From Mycobacterium branderi (GTDB lineage Bacteria; Actinomycetota; Actinomycetes; Mycobacteriales; Mycobacteriaceae): DNA of 64,000 nt. The translations under genes and the position numbers were made by a program. Below, piece by piece: positions 9,995 through 21,434 of this stretch (position 1 is the first letter of the stretch; the number at the start of each line of letters is the position of its first letter). The notes beneath the pieces are model-generated. The model did no database searches. It was not told where the DNA came from and worked only from the letters and a program-made list of their open reading frames with translations. The stretch spans positions 2,914,001-2,978,000 of the forward strand of contig NZ_AP022606.1 of assembly GCF_010728725.1 (NCBI RefSeq), given 5' to 3'.

Positions 9995-10557
9995 CCGACG
10001 CGCTGGTCCGCTGCGGCTGGGCTGTCGGGGAGCTCTACCGCGACTACCACGACAACGAATGGGGCCGCCCGGTGCGCGACGGCGTCGCGTTGTTCGAGCG
10101 GATGAGCCTGGAGGCATTCCAGAGCGGCCTGTCGTGGCTGACGATCCTGCGCAAGCGGGAAAACTTCCGGCGCGCGTTCGACCGCTTCGACATCGAGACC
10201 GTCGCGCGCTACACCGACGCCGACGTGGCCCGGCTGATGGCCGACGAGTCGATTGTGCGCAACCGCGCCAAGATCGAGGCGACGATCGCCAACGCCCGCG
10301 CCGCCGCCGACCTGGGACCCGAAGACCTCGCCGAACTGCTGTGGTCGTTCGCGCCGGCACCCCGGCCCAGGCCTGCTGATCCCTCCGAAGTGCCTTCGGC
10401 GACTGCGGAATCCACCGCGATGGCGCGCGAATTGAAGCGGCGCGGCTTCCGCTTTGTGGGACCGACCACCGCCTATGCCCTGATGCAGGCGACCGGGATG
10501 GTCGACGACCACCTGCGCAGTTGTTTTGTGGCACCGATCACCCGCGCAGACAGTTGA
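9991..10557 (+). CDS. tag: DNA-3-methyladenine glycosylase I
   Basis: Tag excises 3-methyladenine from alkylated DNA in base excision repair. The 188-residue protein has the N-terminal segment RCGWAVG...YHDNEWG and a C-terminal H-x3-C pair. Cys8, His20, His174 and Cys178 fit the four zinc ligands described for the Escherichia coli enzyme. The start overlaps the preceding small gene by 4 bp (ATGA-type junction), so it is probably translated from the same transcript as gpgS. The family assignment is firm. Confidence 0.92.
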   Translation: MTDALVRCGWAVGELYRDYHDNEWGRPVRDGVALFERMSLEAFQSGLSWLTILRKRENFRRAFDRFDIETVARYTDADVARLMADESIVRNRAKIEATIANARAAADLGPEDLAELLWSFAPAPRPRPADPSEVPSATAESTAMARELKRRGFRFVGPTTAYALMQATGMVDDHLRSCFVAPITRADS

Positions 10558-10715
10558 ACCCGGGTCTTGTGCACCCCGTCGTCGTCCATAGGGAACAATG
10601 GGGGAGTGAATTGGCAGTTCAACGCCGGGTATGGCCGGGATTTCACTGGCGGCGCGTACCCGGCGCCGACCAGGTCCGCGACGGCGGGCCCGTTCGAAGC
10701 TGGAGGGAGCACTCG

Positions 10716-10883
10716 ATGGCGGCGATGAAGCCCCGGACCGGTGACGGTCCACTGGAAGCGACCAAGGAGGGGCGCGGCATCGTGATGCGGGTACCGCTGG
10801 AAGGCGGTGGCCGACTCGTCGTCGAGCTGACGCCCGACGAAGCCGCCGCACTGGGTGACGAACTCAAGGGCGTCACCAGCTAA
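10716..10883 (+). CDS. DUF3117 small protein (Rv1211-like)
   Basis: A 55-residue protein, MAAMKPRTGDGPLEATKEGR followed by a basic and acidic C-terminal half. It is widely conserved in actinobacteria and of unknown function. ATG 10716 was chosen because a strong GGAGGG ribosome-binding site lies about 8 bases upstream. It stands alone between tag, 158 bp upstream, and the 3' end of glgM. The 158-bp leader contains no other gene that I can support. Confidence 0.85.
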   Translation: MAAMKPRTGDGPLEATKEGRGIVMRVPLEGGGRLVVELTPDEAAALGDELKGVTS

Positions 10884-10886
10884 GCG

Positions 10887-12050
10887 TCACGCGCAGACCT
10901 TCCGATAGATCTCCAACGTCTGCTCGGCGATGTGCGCCCAGGAGAATTCCGCGATGCAGCGCTGGCGTCCCGCCTGACCGAAGCGCTCCGCCCTCTCCGG
11001 ATCGGCGAGCAGAGCATTGACCGCCTCGGCCAAATCCGCCGGATAATCGGCGGGTTCGCCGGGGTTGTAGTGCACCAGTAGCCCGCTGACGTGATCGGCA
11101 ACCACTTCGGGTATCCCGCCGACGTCGGAGGCCACCACCGCCGTCGCGCAGGCCATGGCCTCCAGGTTGACGATCCCCAACGGCTCGTAGACCGAAGGGC
11201 ACACGAAAACTGTTGCAGCCGAAAGTATCTCGCGTATTTTGCCGATTGGGAGCATCTCGCGGATCCAGAACACCCCGGTTCGCGTGCGGGCCAGGTCGGT
11301 GACCGCCGCGGTGACTTCGGCGGCAATCTCGGCGGTGTCGGGCGCTCCCGCGCACAGCACCACTTGCGCGTCGGCGTCGAACCGGTGCGCGGCGGCCAGC
11401 AGATGGGCAACGCCTTTCTGACGTGTGATCCGCCCGACGAATGCGACGACCGGCCGCTGCGGGTCGACACCCAGCTCGGCCAGGATCGACCCATTCGGGT
11501 CGCGCCCCACCGGGTACCACACGTCGGTGTCGATCCCGTTGCGCACGACGTGAACCCGGCTGGGGTCCAGTGCCGGATAGACCCGCAGCACGTCGTCGCG
11601 CATGCCGGAGCTGACGGCGATGACGGCGTCCGCGGCCGTCGCCGCCGTGTGTTCCACCCAGGACGACAGCCGGTAGCCGCCGCCGAGCTGTTCGGCCTTC
11701 CACGGCCGCGACGGCTCCAGCGAATGGGCGGTCAGCACGTGCGGGATGTCGTGGAGGAGGCCGGCCACATGTCCTGCCAAGCCGGTGTACCAGGTATGGG
11801 TGTGCACCACGTCGGCACCGGCGGCCGCGTTGGCCATCAACAGATCAGCCGACAGCGTCGACAATGCCGGGTTGGCGCCCTGCAATCGGGGGTCGGGCTG
11901 ATACGCCGCGGCCGTCGGGCGGGGCGCCCCCATGCAGTGCACGTCGACCCGGCACAGGTTGCGCAGGTGCGCAACCAACTGGGTGACGTGCACCCCGGCG
12001 CCGCCGTACACCTCGGGCGGATACTCCCGCGTCATCATCGCCACCCGCAT
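10887..12050 (-). CDS. glgM: ADP-glucose-dependent alpha-maltose-1-phosphate synthase (GT4)
   Basis: This is the orthologue of Rv1212c, older name glgA. The enzyme joins ADP-glucose and glucose-1-phosphate into alpha-maltose-1-phosphate, which GlgE uses to extend glycogen and capsular glucan. The GT4 fold is visible: N-terminal REYPPEVYGGAGVHV near residues 8-22, nucleotide-sugar site GRITRQKGV near 214-222, and the E-x7-E motif in CPSVYEPLGIVNLEAMA near 288-304. ATG 12050 gives 387 residues as in M. tuberculosis; GTG 12059 is an alternative. The gene is divergent from glgC, which supplies its substrate. Confidence 0.93.
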   Translation of the reverse strand: MRVAMMTREYPPEVYGGAGVHVTQLVAHLRNLCRVDVHCMGAPRPTAAAYQPDPRLQGANPALSTLSADLLMANAAAGADVVHTHTWYTGLAGHVAGLLHDIPHVLTAHSLEPSRPWKAEQLGGGYRLSSWVEHTAATAADAVIAVSSGMRDDVLRVYPALDPSRVHVVRNGIDTDVWYPVGRDPNGSILAELGVDPQRPVVAFVGRITRQKGVAHLLAAAHRFDADAQVVLCAGAPDTAEIAAEVTAAVTDLARTRTGVFWIREMLPIGKIREILSAATVFVCPSVYEPLGIVNLEAMACATAVVASDVGGIPEVVADHVSGLLVHYNPGEPADYPADLAEAVNALLADPERAERFGQAGRQRCIAEFSWAHIAEQTLEIYRKVCA

Positions 12051-12135
12051 ATCCGGCACGGTAGCTCAAATTGCTTGACGGACAGTCGGTCGATTGCCCT
12101 GGCAGCGGTTCGAGGTGGCCGATAGGTTTGAACCC

Positions 12136-13350
12136 ATGAGGGAAGCGCCACACGTGCTGGGCATTGTCCTGGCCGGTGGGGAGGGCAAGCGGCTGTATCC
12201 GCTGACGGCGGACCGGGCCAAGCCGGCAGTTCCCTTCGGCGGCGCCTATCGGCTGATCGACTTCGTGCTGTCCAATCTCGTCAACGCCCGCTACCTGAGG
12301 ATCTGCGTTCTCACGCAATACAAGTCCCATTCGCTGGACCGTCACATCTCGCAGAACTGGCGACTTTCCGGTCTGGCCGGCGAGTACATCACCCCGGTGC
12401 CGGCGCAGCAGCGGCTGGGCCCGCGCTGGTACACCGGCTCGGCCGACGCGATCTACCAGTCGCTCAACCTGATCTTCGACGAGGACCCCGACTACATCGT
12501 GGTTTTCGGCGCCGACCACGTCTACCGGATGGATCCGGAACAGATGGTCCGGTTCCACATCGACAGCGGGGCCGGGGCGACGGTGGCCGGGATCCGGGTG
12601 CCGCGCGCGGAGGCGACGGCGTTCGGTTGTCTCGACGCCGACGATTCCGGGCGCATCCGCAGTTTCGTCGAGAAGCCGGCCGACCCGCCCGGCACTCCTG
12701 ACGACCCGGAATCCACCTTCGTCTCGATGGGCAACTACATCTTCACCACCAAGGTGCTGATCGACGCGATCCGCGCCGACGCCGAGGACGACCACTCCGA
12801 CCACGACATGGGTGGCGACATCATCCCGCGGCTGGTGGCCGACGGGCTGGCCGCGGTCTACGACTTCTCCGACAACGAGGTGCCCGGCGCCACCGACCGT
12901 GACCGCGCTTACTGGCGTGACGTCGGAACCCTGGATGCGTTCTACGACGCGCACATGGACCTGGTGTCGGTGCATCCGGTGTTCAACCTCTACAACAAGC
13001 GCTGGCCGATCCGGGGTGCGACGGAAAACCTGGCGCCGGCCAAGTTCGTCAACGGCGGCTCCGCGCAGGAATCGGTGGTGGGCGCGGGCAGCATCATCTC
13101 GGCGGCCTCGGTGCGCAATTCGGTGCTGTCGTCGAACGTCGTCGTTGACGACGGTGCGATCGTGGAGGGCAGCGTGATCATGCCGGGCACCCGGGTCGGC
13201 CGCGGCGCGGTGGTGCGCCACGCGATTCTGGACAAGAACGTGGTCGTGGGACCCGGCGAGATGGTCGGAGTGGATCTGGAGAAGGATCGCGAGCGCTTCG
13301 CGATCAGCGCCGGCGGGGTGGTCGCCGTCGGCAAGGGCGTCTGGATCTAG
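12136..13350 (+). CDS. glgC: Glucose-1-phosphate adenylyltransferase
   Basis: GlgC makes ADP-glucose from ATP and glucose-1-phosphate, the committed step for glycogen and maltose-1-phosphate synthesis. The 404-residue protein has the nucleotidyltransferase loop [13 protein letters not shown] near residues 13-25 and the metal-site segment [12 protein letters not shown] near 120-131. A C-terminal left-handed beta-helix contains repeats such as [23 protein letters not shown] 12136 (MREAPHVLG) matches the family start. The 85 bp between it and glgM should hold both promoters. Confidence 0.95.
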   Translation: MREAPHVLGIVLAGGEGKRLYPLTADRAKPAVPFGGAYRLIDFVLSNLVNARYLRICVLTQYKSHSLDRHISQNWRLSGLAGEYITPVPAQQRLGPRWYTGSADAIYQSLNLIFDEDPDYIVVFGADHVYRMDPEQMVRFHIDSGAGATVAGIRVPRAEATAFGCLDADDSGRIRSFVEKPADPPGTPDDPESTFVSMGNYIFTTKVLIDAIRADAEDDHSDHDMGGDIIPRLVADGLAAVYDFSDNEVPGATDRDRAYWRDVGTLDAFYDAHMDLVSVHPVFNLYNKRWPIRGATENLAPAKFVNGGSAQESVVGAGSIISAASVRNSVLSSNVVVDDGAIVEGSVIMPGTRVGRGAVVRHAILDKNVVVGPGEMVGVDLEKDRERFAISAGGVVAVGKGVWI

Positions 13351-13378
13351 CCCTGCCCTCGCGGCAGACGTTCCGTCG

Positions 13379-14053
13379 TCACCACACGTAGGGCACCAGG
13401 CGGTAGTGCACCTGCTCGGCGTACTCGCGGTATCCCGTCAGCTCGTGGGTGAGCAATTCTTCTTCATCGCGAATTCGAATGGCAAGCACGGCAATGCCGG
13501 GAATGAGGAACAGAAGTCCCCAATACGAGCCGAGCGCCAACGGAATGCCCACCATCATGATCACGTTGCCGGTGTACATCGGATGCCGGACCAACCCGTA
13601 CAGGCCGGTGGTGATCACCTTCTGGTCCGCCTCGACGGTGACATTGGCTGCGGCATAACTGTTCTGGATGACCACCAGCATGGCCACACCCAGTCCGATC
13701 GCGACCAGGACATCGCCGACAAGGCACACCGTGGCGGGCACCGACGACCAGCCGAAGCGGTGGTCAAGCGCACTGAGCACAATCGTCCCCAGCATCGACA
13801 ACAACGCGATGGAGATGATGATCCTTTGCAGCACTCTGGTTTCCGCGAGCGGGCCGGCGCGCAGGCGCCGCTCCAGGGCGGCCGGGTTGGTGCGCATCAA
13901 GTAGATGCTGGGAATCCAGGTGGAGACCGTGAAGACGGCAAGAAATACCCACGCCTGCCAGTAATGCAGGGTGCCCGCCGGCCAGAACAGCATCAGGCCG
14001 AAGGCAGCAAATCCGATGACAGCTGAAAGTAGCGTTTTGGCAAGCGTTTTCAT
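13379..14053 (-). CDS. Isoprenylcysteine carboxyl methyltransferase-family membrane protein (Rv1216c-like)
   Basis: A 224-residue protein with about five membrane segments and the ICMT/PEMT-type C-terminal motif GLYGLVRHPMYTGNV near residues 148-162, where RHPxYxG binds S-adenosylmethionine. Its substrate is unknown; bacterial members methylate small lipids or terpenoid-like carboxylates. ATG 14053 was chosen because the next upstream codons run through the permease stop. It lies 11 bp after that permease and is the last gene of the TetR-ABC exporter operon, so it may modify or accompany the exported compound. Confidence 0.82.
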   Translation of the reverse strand: MKTLAKTLLSAVIGFAAFGLMLFWPAGTLHYWQAWVFLAVFTVSTWIPSIYLMRTNPAALERRLRAGPLAETRVLQRIIISIALLSMLGTIVLSALDHRFGWSSVPATVCLVGDVLVAIGLGVAMLVVIQNSYAAANVTVEADQKVITTGLYGLVRHPMYTGNVIMMVGIPLALGSYWGLLFLIPGIAVLAIRIRDEEELLTHELTGYREYAEQVHYRLVPYVW

Positions 14054-14064
14054 GATAACATCCT

Positions 14065-15702
14065 CTAGTTGCGCAGATCGCGACGCCGGAATGCCGCCGC
14101 TCCCAGCGCAATCAGTGTCGTGTCGATCGCCAGCAACCACAGCAGCGGAACAGCGGTGAAGTCACCGCCGCCCACCCGCGGAATGTGCGCGAACGGTTCG
14201 ATGTCGAGCAGCCACTGCGGAAAGCCGGCCAGTGAACCGATCAGATACAACGCGACGAACGCCACCAGCACGCCCCACGCCACCGGTGTGAACCGCGGCG
14301 CCACGCCGAATAGCGCGGCCGTGACCGCGGCCAGCAGCCACACTGCCGGAAGCTGTGCGGCCGCGGTCCCGATCACTGTGGACACCTTGCCGGCGACGTC
14401 GTCAGCGGCGAGGCCATAGGCCAGTCCGGCGGTGAGCCCGGCGAGCAGCAGCGCAGCGGCGGGCCCGATCAACGCTATCCCCAGATGACTTGCCAGCCAA
14501 CGGGTTCGGCTCGTCGCGCCGCTCAGCAGCGTCTCGGCGCGCTGGCCGGTCTCCTCCTGGTGCAGGCGCAAGGATAGCGAGATGGCGAATGCCGCCGCGG
14601 CCATGCCCAGCATGCAGAACGCCACCGCGAGGAACGCCCGCTCCAGCGCCGTGGTGCCACCCATCCGTGCGACGATGTCGCGGACCGAGGCGCTGCCGCC
14701 GATTTCGTCGCCGATGCCGTGCACGATGCTGCCGACCAGCAAGCCGTAGAGGCACAGCCCGACGGTCCACAGCACCAGTGAGCCGCGGTCGAGCCGCCAT
14801 GCCAGTCCGCCGGCGCCCTGCAACGTCGGTGCGGCGCTCGCCGGCCCCGGGCGTTCGGCGATCAGCCCCGCGCCCACGTCCCGGCCGGCGAGCAACCGGT
14901 AGGCCACCATTGTGAGCACCGCGGTCGTCGCTATGTGCAGCAGTAGCACCCACCACCGCTCACCCGCGTACGGCCGGGCCTGCAGGGACCACCCGAGCGG
15001 CGAAAGCCACGACAAGGTTCCCGAGCCGGCGTCGCCGACCGCGCGCAATGTGAACGCTGCGGCCAGCACGGAAAACGCAGTGCCACGGGCGAATCGGGCG
15101 CTGGGTGACAATTGAGCGGCCACCGCGGCCACGGCGGTGAATACCAAGCCGGAGCCGGCCAGTGCCGCCCCGAACGCCAGCGACCCGCCTGGTGCGACGT
15201 TGGTGGTGAGCAGCCCCGCCGCACCGATCGCGCCGGTGGTGACCGACGCGCCGAATGACAGCAGTAGGGCCGCCGTCAGGTTGGCGTAGCGGCCCACCAC
15301 CGTCGAGTCGAGAAGCTCGGCGCGGCCGGTCTCCTCGTCGGCGCGGGTGTGCCGAATCACCGTGAGGATCACCGCCACCGCGATGAGCAGATGGAACATG
15401 CCGGCCTTCCAGATCCCGACGGCGCCGATGTTGTCCGCGTAGACCTGGCCGTAGAGTGCACGCTGGGCAGGGCTGGCCATGATCGAGGCCGCGAACGCGT
15501 CACGCGCTGCCTGATCCGGGTAGACCTTCTCGATAGAGCCGACATACACAGTTGCCAGCGGTACCGACAACAGCAAGACCCACAGCGGCAGCACAATCCG
15601 GTCGCGACGCAGGTAGAGCCGCAGCATCCCGAGTGTTCCGGTGAAGGGCGAGCCACGTTGCGGCGCTTTGTGTATGGGCCGGTCCAGAGTGGCGGTACTC
15701 AT
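14065..15702 (-). CDS. ABC exporter permease (Rv1217c-like)
   Basis: A 545-residue polytopic membrane protein of the ABC-2 multidrug exporter type, with roughly twelve hydrophobic segments arranged in two similar halves. In M. tuberculosis Rv1217c with Rv1218c is annotated as a tetronasin/antibiotic exporter, and overexpression has been linked to reduced drug susceptibility. It has no ATPase motif and depends on the ATPase encoded just upstream, whose stop overlaps its start by 4 bp. The substrate here cannot be read from sequence. Confidence 0.88.
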   Translation of the reverse strand: MSTATLDRPIHKAPQRGSPFTGTLGMLRLYLRRDRIVLPLWVLLLSVPLATVYVGSIEKVYPDQAARDAFAASIMASPAQRALYGQVYADNIGAVGIWKAGMFHLLIAVAVILTVIRHTRADEETGRAELLDSTVVGRYANLTAALLLSFGASVTTGAIGAAGLLTTNVAPGGSLAFGAALAGSGLVFTAVAAVAAQLSPSARFARGTAFSVLAAAFTLRAVGDAGSGTLSWLSPLGWSLQARPYAGERWWVLLLHIATTAVLTMVAYRLLAGRDVGAGLIAERPGPASAAPTLQGAGGLAWRLDRGSLVLWTVGLCLYGLLVGSIVHGIGDEIGGSASVRDIVARMGGTTALERAFLAVAFCMLGMAAAAFAISLSLRLHQEETGQRAETLLSGATSRTRWLASHLGIALIGPAAALLLAGLTAGLAYGLAADDVAGKVSTVIGTAAAQLPAVWLLAAVTAALFGVAPRFTPVAWGVLVAFVALYLIGSLAGFPQWLLDIEPFAHIPRVGGGDFTAVPLLWLLAIDTTLIALGAAAFRRRDLRN

Positions 15703-16631
15703 GCCCGCACCTCCTGTTGGCTGCGGCCACGCTGTCCGTCGCCATAGTGGCGCAAGAACAGCTCTTCCAGAGTTGGCGGCTGGCTGACCAGGCTGCGCAC
15801 ACCGGCATCGCCCAGAACCCGGATGAGTTCGCCGAGGCTTTCGCTGTCGACCTGGGCGTGCACCGTGTTGCCGTCGATGCTGACGTCCTCGACGCCGCGG
15901 ATACGGGTGAGATCACCAGGGTCGCGGATCATTTCGGCCTTGATCGAGGTGCGACTGAGATGACGCATCGACTCCAGCGAGCCGCTCTCGACGGTCTTGC
16001 CGGCTCGGATGATCGTCACGCGCTCGCACAGGGCTTCGGTCTCGGCGAGGATGTGGCTTGACAACAGCACGGTGACGCCGCGGGCCCGCGCCTCGGCCAC
16101 GCACTGCTGGAATACGTTCTCCATCAACGGGTCCAGGCCGCTGCTGGGCTCGTCGAGCAACAGCAGCCGCGCATACGACGAGAAGGCCGAAATGAGAGAA
16201 ACCTTCTGCCGGTTGCCCTTCGAGTATGTGCGCGCCTTTTTGTGTGGATCCAGGTCGAATCGCTCGATCAGCTCCGCGCGGCGTTTTTCGTCGAGGCCGC
16301 CGCGCATGCGGGCCAGCAGGTCGATCGTTTCACCGCCGGTCAGGTTGGGCCACAGGGTCACATCGCCTGGTACATAAGCGATCTGTCGATGCAGCTCGAC
16401 GGCGTCGTGCCACGGGTCGCCGCCGAGCAGGCGGGCGGTTCCGCTGTCGGCTTTGACGACTCCGAGCAGAATGCGAATCGTCGTCGACTTCCCGGCGCCG
16501 TTGGGTCCGAGGAAGCCGTGCACCTCGCCCTCGCGGACCGTGAGATCGAGGCCGTCGAGCGCTCGAACGGCACCGAAATCCTTTGTCAGATTGCGGATTT
16601 CGATAGGGGCCCGGCCGTGGTCAACTGACAT
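15699..16631 (-). CDS. ABC exporter ATP-binding protein (Rv1218c-like)
   Basis: A 310-residue ABC ATPase of the drug/polyether-antibiotic exporter class. Walker [10 protein letters not shown] is at about residues 42-50, the signature is the variant YSKGNRQK near 139-146, and Walker [13 protein letters not shown] near 159-170. A C-terminal regulatory extension of about 90 residues follows. It couples to the permease by a 4-bp overlap, and its own start lies inside the end of the TetR gene (11-bp overlap), making one tightly packed operon of repressor, ATPase, permease and methyltransferase. Confidence 0.92.
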   Translation of the reverse strand: MSVDHGRAPIEIRNLTKDFGAVRALDGLDLTVREGEVHGFLGPNGAGKSTTIRILLGVVKADSGTARLLGGDPWHDAVELHRQIAYVPGDVTLWPNLTGGETIDLLARMRGGLDEKRRAELIERFDLDPHKKARTYSKGNRQKVSLISAFSSYARLLLLDEPSSGLDPLMENVFQQCVAEARARGVTVLLSSHILAETEALCERVTIIRAGKTVESGSLESMRHLSRTSIKAEMIRDPGDLTRIRGVEDVSIDGNTVHAQVDSESLGELIRVLGDAGVRSLVSQPPTLEELFLRHYGDGQRGRSQQEVRA

Positions 16632-17259
16632 TGGCTTCTCCTTGTTCGGCTTGAGCGAGGAATGCTTCGTACATGGTCTTGTCCGCCATGAGTCCTTCGG
16701 TGTAGAGCTCGAGGGCGGGCAGGATCATGTCGCGGGCGTAGTCGCGCAATACGGCACGAATGTCCGTGGCGTTGTCGTGCAACTGCAGATACATCAGAAA
16801 CCCACCGCCGCCGGTGATGGCGAGGTATTTGGCACGGGCCTTGGGGTCGCGACTGGGTTTGAGCGTGCCGATGCGCACCCCTTCGTCGAGGTAATCCTCA
16901 GCATCGTCGATCATCTTGCGCCACAACGTCTTTGCCAGGTCGCCGCCTTCCTGCATGCTGCGCATCAGGTAGGCCATCAGCGGCGCATAGGACTCGATCT
17001 CGGCCAGCGCGGCGAACCAGGTAGCAGGATCGGTGGACCGCATTGCCTCCAACTTCCCGCTGCGGACCTCGTCGGCGATGTAGTCGTCGCAGGCCCTGCG
17101 CAGCCCTTCCTTGGAGCCGAAGTGGTGGATGACCAGGGCGGCGCTCACCCCGGCGGCATCGGCGATCGCCCGCAGTCCGACGCCGAAACCCTGCTGTCCG
17201 AATTGCTCGATCGCGGCGTCGCGGATCCGCGCCGCTGCGGTCAAGTCGGCTGAACGCAT
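16621..17259 (-). CDS. TetR-family repressor of the ABC exporter operon (Rv1219c-like)
   Basis: A 212-residue TetR regulator. The N-terminal helix-turn-helix spans about residues 5-50, with [20 protein letters not shown] as its recognition part; the C-terminal ligand domain is unlike any named pathway. ATG 17259 (MRSADLTAA) gives the M. tuberculosis length. The start codon is overlapped by a perfect 11-bp inverted repeat, the expected autoregulatory operator. It heads the exporter operon, which it presumably represses until a ligand binds. Confidence 0.92.
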   Translation of the reverse strand: MRSADLTAAARIRDAAIEQFGQQGFGVGLRAIADAAGVSAALVIHHFGSKEGLRRACDDYIADEVRSGKLEAMRSTDPATWFAALAEIESYAPLMAYLMRSMQEGGDLAKTLWRKMIDDAEDYLDEGVRIGTLKPSRDPKARAKYLAITGGGGFLMYLQLHDNATDIRAVLRDYARDMILPALELYTEGLMADKTMYEAFLAQAEQGEANVS

Positions 17260-17288
17260 GTTCAGTACATTAAACGCGCGTTCAGCCG
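17247..17288. promoter_or_regulatory. Candidate operator of the TetR/ABC exporter operon
   Basis: Perfect 11-bp inverted repeat cggctgaacgc (17247-17257) / gcgttcagccg (17278-17288) with a 20-bp spacer. Within it lie ctgaac-gcat-gttcag (17250-17265) and the 10-bp palindrome aacgcgcgtt (17273-17282). It overlaps the start codon of the TetR gene. TetR dimers bind such symmetric sites, so repression of its own operon is inferred. Confidence 0.75.
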
Positions 17289-17305
17289 CCGTCAAGCATG
17301 GACGC

Positions 17306-17327
17306 GCGAGCAGACACAAAATTGCAT
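17306..17327. repeat. Short intergenic repeat, gcgagcagac type
   Basis: The sequence gcgagcagacacaaaattgc lies between the TetR operator and the methyltransferase stop. It resembles both arms of the hairpin at 33491-33550 (gtgagcagacgcagaatcgc and the complement of the right arm). The same unit therefore occurs at two loci, once alone and once as an inverted pair. Confidence 0.5.
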
Positions 17328-17359
17328 GGATGAGGGCTGAAGAATGTGCTCGGCAGTAA

Positions 17360-18028
17360 CTAGTCGCGGACGGCGGCCAGCAGGCCGTCGCCGAGCGGCA
17401 CCAAGGCCGGTGTGAGGCGCTCGTCCTCGGCGATCAGCCGTGCCGCCTCGCGCACTGCGGTCACCTCGGGGTCGTGGGCAGCGGGATCGCCCGCCCGTCC
17501 GCCCAGCGCGGCCCGGTGGATGACGATCAGCCCGCCGGAACGCAGCAGCCGAACCCCCTCGACGACGTAGTCGGGTTGGTCGATCGGGTCGGCGTCGATG
17601 AACACGAGGTCGTAGGAGTCGTCGGCCAGCCGGGTCAGCACCTCCTGCGCGCGGCCGCTGATCAGCCTGGTGCGTGACGGCCCGACGCCCGCGTCGCTGA
17701 ACGCCTGCTTGGCGATGCGCTGGTACTCGGGCTCGATGTCGATCGTGGTCAGCACCCCGTCGTCGCTCATCCCGGACAGCAACCACAGTCCGCTGACGCC
17801 TGCACCGGTGCCCACCTCGACGAGGGCTTTACCGTTGCTGAGCTTGGCCAGCAAGCTCAGCAACGCGCCGACCGCCGGGGTGACCGCGCCCGCACCGATG
17901 TCCATGGCGCGCTCCCGGGCCGCCGCCAAGATCGCATCCTCGGAGATCGACTCCTCGGCATGGGCATAGATGGCCGCGGCACGACTGGACTGGGCCGCCT
18001 GGCCGGGTGGGTGGTCGGTGCTGGCCAT
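17360..18028 (-). CDS. O-methyltransferase, SAM-dependent (Rv1220c-like)
   Basis: A 222-residue class I methyltransferase of the catechol O-methyltransferase-like family. The SAM-binding motif [11 protein letters not shown] is near residues 69-79, and the acidic post-motif [12 protein letters not shown] near 142-153. The natural substrate is unknown. ATG 18028 was chosen; an in-frame upstream start at 18058 is possible. It lies between the exporter operon and the divergent sigE, an arrangement conserved in mycobacteria, and has its own 187-bp upstream region. Confidence 0.87.
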   Translation of the reverse strand: MASTDHPPGQAAQSSRAAAIYAHAEESISEDAILAAARERAMDIGAGAVTPAVGALLSLLAKLSNGKALVEVGTGAGVSGLWLLSGMSDDGVLTTIDIEPEYQRIAKQAFSDAGVGPSRTRLISGRAQEVLTRLADDSYDLVFIDADPIDQPDYVVEGVRLLRSGGLIVIHRAALGGRAGDPAAHDPEVTAVREAARLIAEDERLTPALVPLGDGLLAAVRD

Positions 18029-18215
18029 GCCCCGCAGCGTAGAGCCAACCCCGGCCACGGTCAGGCAGGCGCGCCCCTAACGAGCCGACACGCCCGGACG
18101 CCAACGCCGTTCAACGTCACAAAGTCCCAGCGCCGACGCGGTGCCGGCCGGGTTTCTCAGCGAAAGCTCAGTCGCGTCACATGCCGGCCACACCCCGATA
18201 GGCAACGGTATGTAC

Positions 18216-18968
18216 ATGGATCGCGGAGGACGCTGGGCCGGGAATACAGCATGCAGTCTCGGCGTTGCCCGCGGTGACGCGCTGCCATATGGCAGCGGGA
18301 CCAATTCGGAGGATCTGACCATCACCACCCTGATGAGCCCGGCGAGCATGTCGCACCCTGAGCGCTACCGCGACGCCGACTGGGTTGAGCCAACTGACGA
18401 GCCGTACGGCACCGCGATCTTCGACGCGACCGGTGACAAGGCGGCGATGCCGTCGTGGGACGAACTGGTACGTCAACACGCCGACCGTGTCTACCGGCTG
18501 GCCTACCGGCTGTCCGGCAACCAGCACGACGCCGAGGACCTCACCCAGGAAACCTTCATCCGGGTCTTCCGGTCGGTGCAGAACTATCAGCCGGGTACCT
18601 TCGAGGGCTGGTTGCACCGCATCACCACCAACCTGTTCCTCGACATGGTGCGTCGACGTGGCCGCGTCCGGATGGAGGCATTGCCCGACGACTACGACCG
18701 GGTGCCCGCCGACGAGCCCAACCCCGAGCAGATCTACCACGACGCCCGCCTGGGTCCGGATTTGCAGGCCGCGCTGGATTCGCTGCCGCCGGAGTTCCGC
18801 GCCGCGGTCGTGTTGTGCGACATCGAGGGCCTGTCCTATGAGGAGATCGGCGCCACCCTCGGCGTGAAGCTGGGCACGGTAAGAAGCCGTATCCACCGTG
18901 GCCGGCAGGCGCTGCGCGACTACCTGGCGGCGCACCCCGAGCACGCCGACCGTTCCGCCACCGCCTGA
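18216..18968 (+). CDS. sigE: ECF sigma factor SigE
   Basis: SigE is the extracytoplasmic-function sigma factor for surface, heat and oxidative stress. The 250-residue protein has region 2 ([17 protein letters not shown]... through the DMVRRRGR segment, about residues 84-150) and region 4 ([22 protein letters not shown]..., about 188-240). ATG 18216 ([10 protein letters not shown]) aligns with the annotated M. tuberculosis start. Downstream ATGs at codons 40 and 45 are plausible alternative starts for shorter isoforms. The anti-sigma gene rseA and htrA follow. Confidence 0.93.
   Translation: MDRGGRWAGNTACSLGVARGDALPYGSGTNSEDLTITTLMSPASMSHPERYRDADWVEPTDEPYGTAIFDATGDKAAMPSWDELVRQHADRVYRLAYRLSGNQHDAEDLTQETFIRVFRSVQNYQPGTFEGWLHRITTNLFLDMVRRRGRVRMEALPDDYDRVPADEPNPEQIYHDARLGPDLQAALDSLPPEFRAAVVLCDIEGLSYEEIGATLGVKLGTVRSRIHRGRQALRDYLAAHPEHADRSATA
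18240..18267 (+). promoter_or_regulatory. Possible SigE/SigH-type promoter inside sigE
   Basis: The sequence reads gGGAATA (18240-18246), 16 bases, then CGTTG (18263-18267), which fits the mycobacterial SigH/SigE consensus of GGAA(C/T)A and (C/G)GTT with this spacing. It lies within the first codons of the long sigE frame, so a transcript from it would encode a shorter SigE. A SigH-dependent internal sigE promoter is described in M. tuberculosis. Confidence 0.6.
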
Positions 18969-19012
18969 CGACACTCGGCCTTCCGGGCTGTTCAGTGGTA
19001 TTGCGCACCGGG

Positions 19013-19024
19013 GTAGCGCGCTAC
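19013..19024. promoter_or_regulatory. 12-bp perfect palindrome upstream of rseA
   Basis: The palindrome gtagcgcgctac lies in the 104-bp gap between sigE and rseA, about 50 bp before the rseA start. It could be an operator or simply GC-rich chance symmetry. No binding protein can be named. Confidence 0.3.
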
Positions 19025-19072
19025 ATTCGAGGTAGTGCCGTGCATTCGCGCGATACCGAGAGGAGCTTGGCG

Positions 19073-21036
<1,964 letters not shown>

Positions 21037-21423
21037 GTGTTCGCCAACGTCGGCTGGGGGGAGATGCTCGTCCTCGTGGTGGTCGGGCTGGTGGTCCTCG
21101 GCCCCGAGCGGCTGCCGGGTGCAATCCGCTGGAGCGCCAACGCTCTTCGGCAGGCCCGCGACTACCTCAGTGGGGTGACCGAGCAGCTGCGCCAAGACAT
21201 CGGACCCGAATTCGACGATCTGCGTGAGCCGTTGAGCGAGTTGCAGAAGCTGCGCGGTATGACGCCGCGGGCGGCATTGACCAAGCATCTGTTCGACGGC
21301 GACGATTCGCTGTTCACCGGCAAGTTCGACCGGGTGGAGGAAGGTGTTCCGCCGCCAACCGCCTACCCGCCGTCCCCCGAGCCGCTCGACGGGCCCGCGC
21401 CGTTTGATGCCGACGCGACGTAG
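21037..21423 (+). CDS. tatB: Sec-independent protein translocase TatB
   Basis: TatB is the receptor-complex subunit of the twin-arginine translocase. The 128-residue protein has the single N-terminal membrane helix (about residues 9-24) followed by the hallmark [12 protein letters not shown] hinge and a long amphipathic helix with a charged, proline-rich tail. The GTG start directly follows the htrA stop codon with no spacing, so the two are probably translated together. Confidence 0.92.
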   Translation: MFANVGWGEMLVLVVVGLVVLGPERLPGAIRWSANALRQARDYLSGVTEQLRQDIGPEFDDLREPLSELQKLRGMTPRAALTKHLFDGDDSLFTGKFDRVEEGVPPPTAYPPSPEPLDGPAPFDADAT

Positions 21424-21434
21424 CGCACAGTCGC

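Noticed and set aside
12051..12135. Housekeeping promoter in the glgM-glgC gap (TTGACG at about 12074)
   Set aside because: No -10 box lies at a suitable distance for either direction, so the match is not supported.
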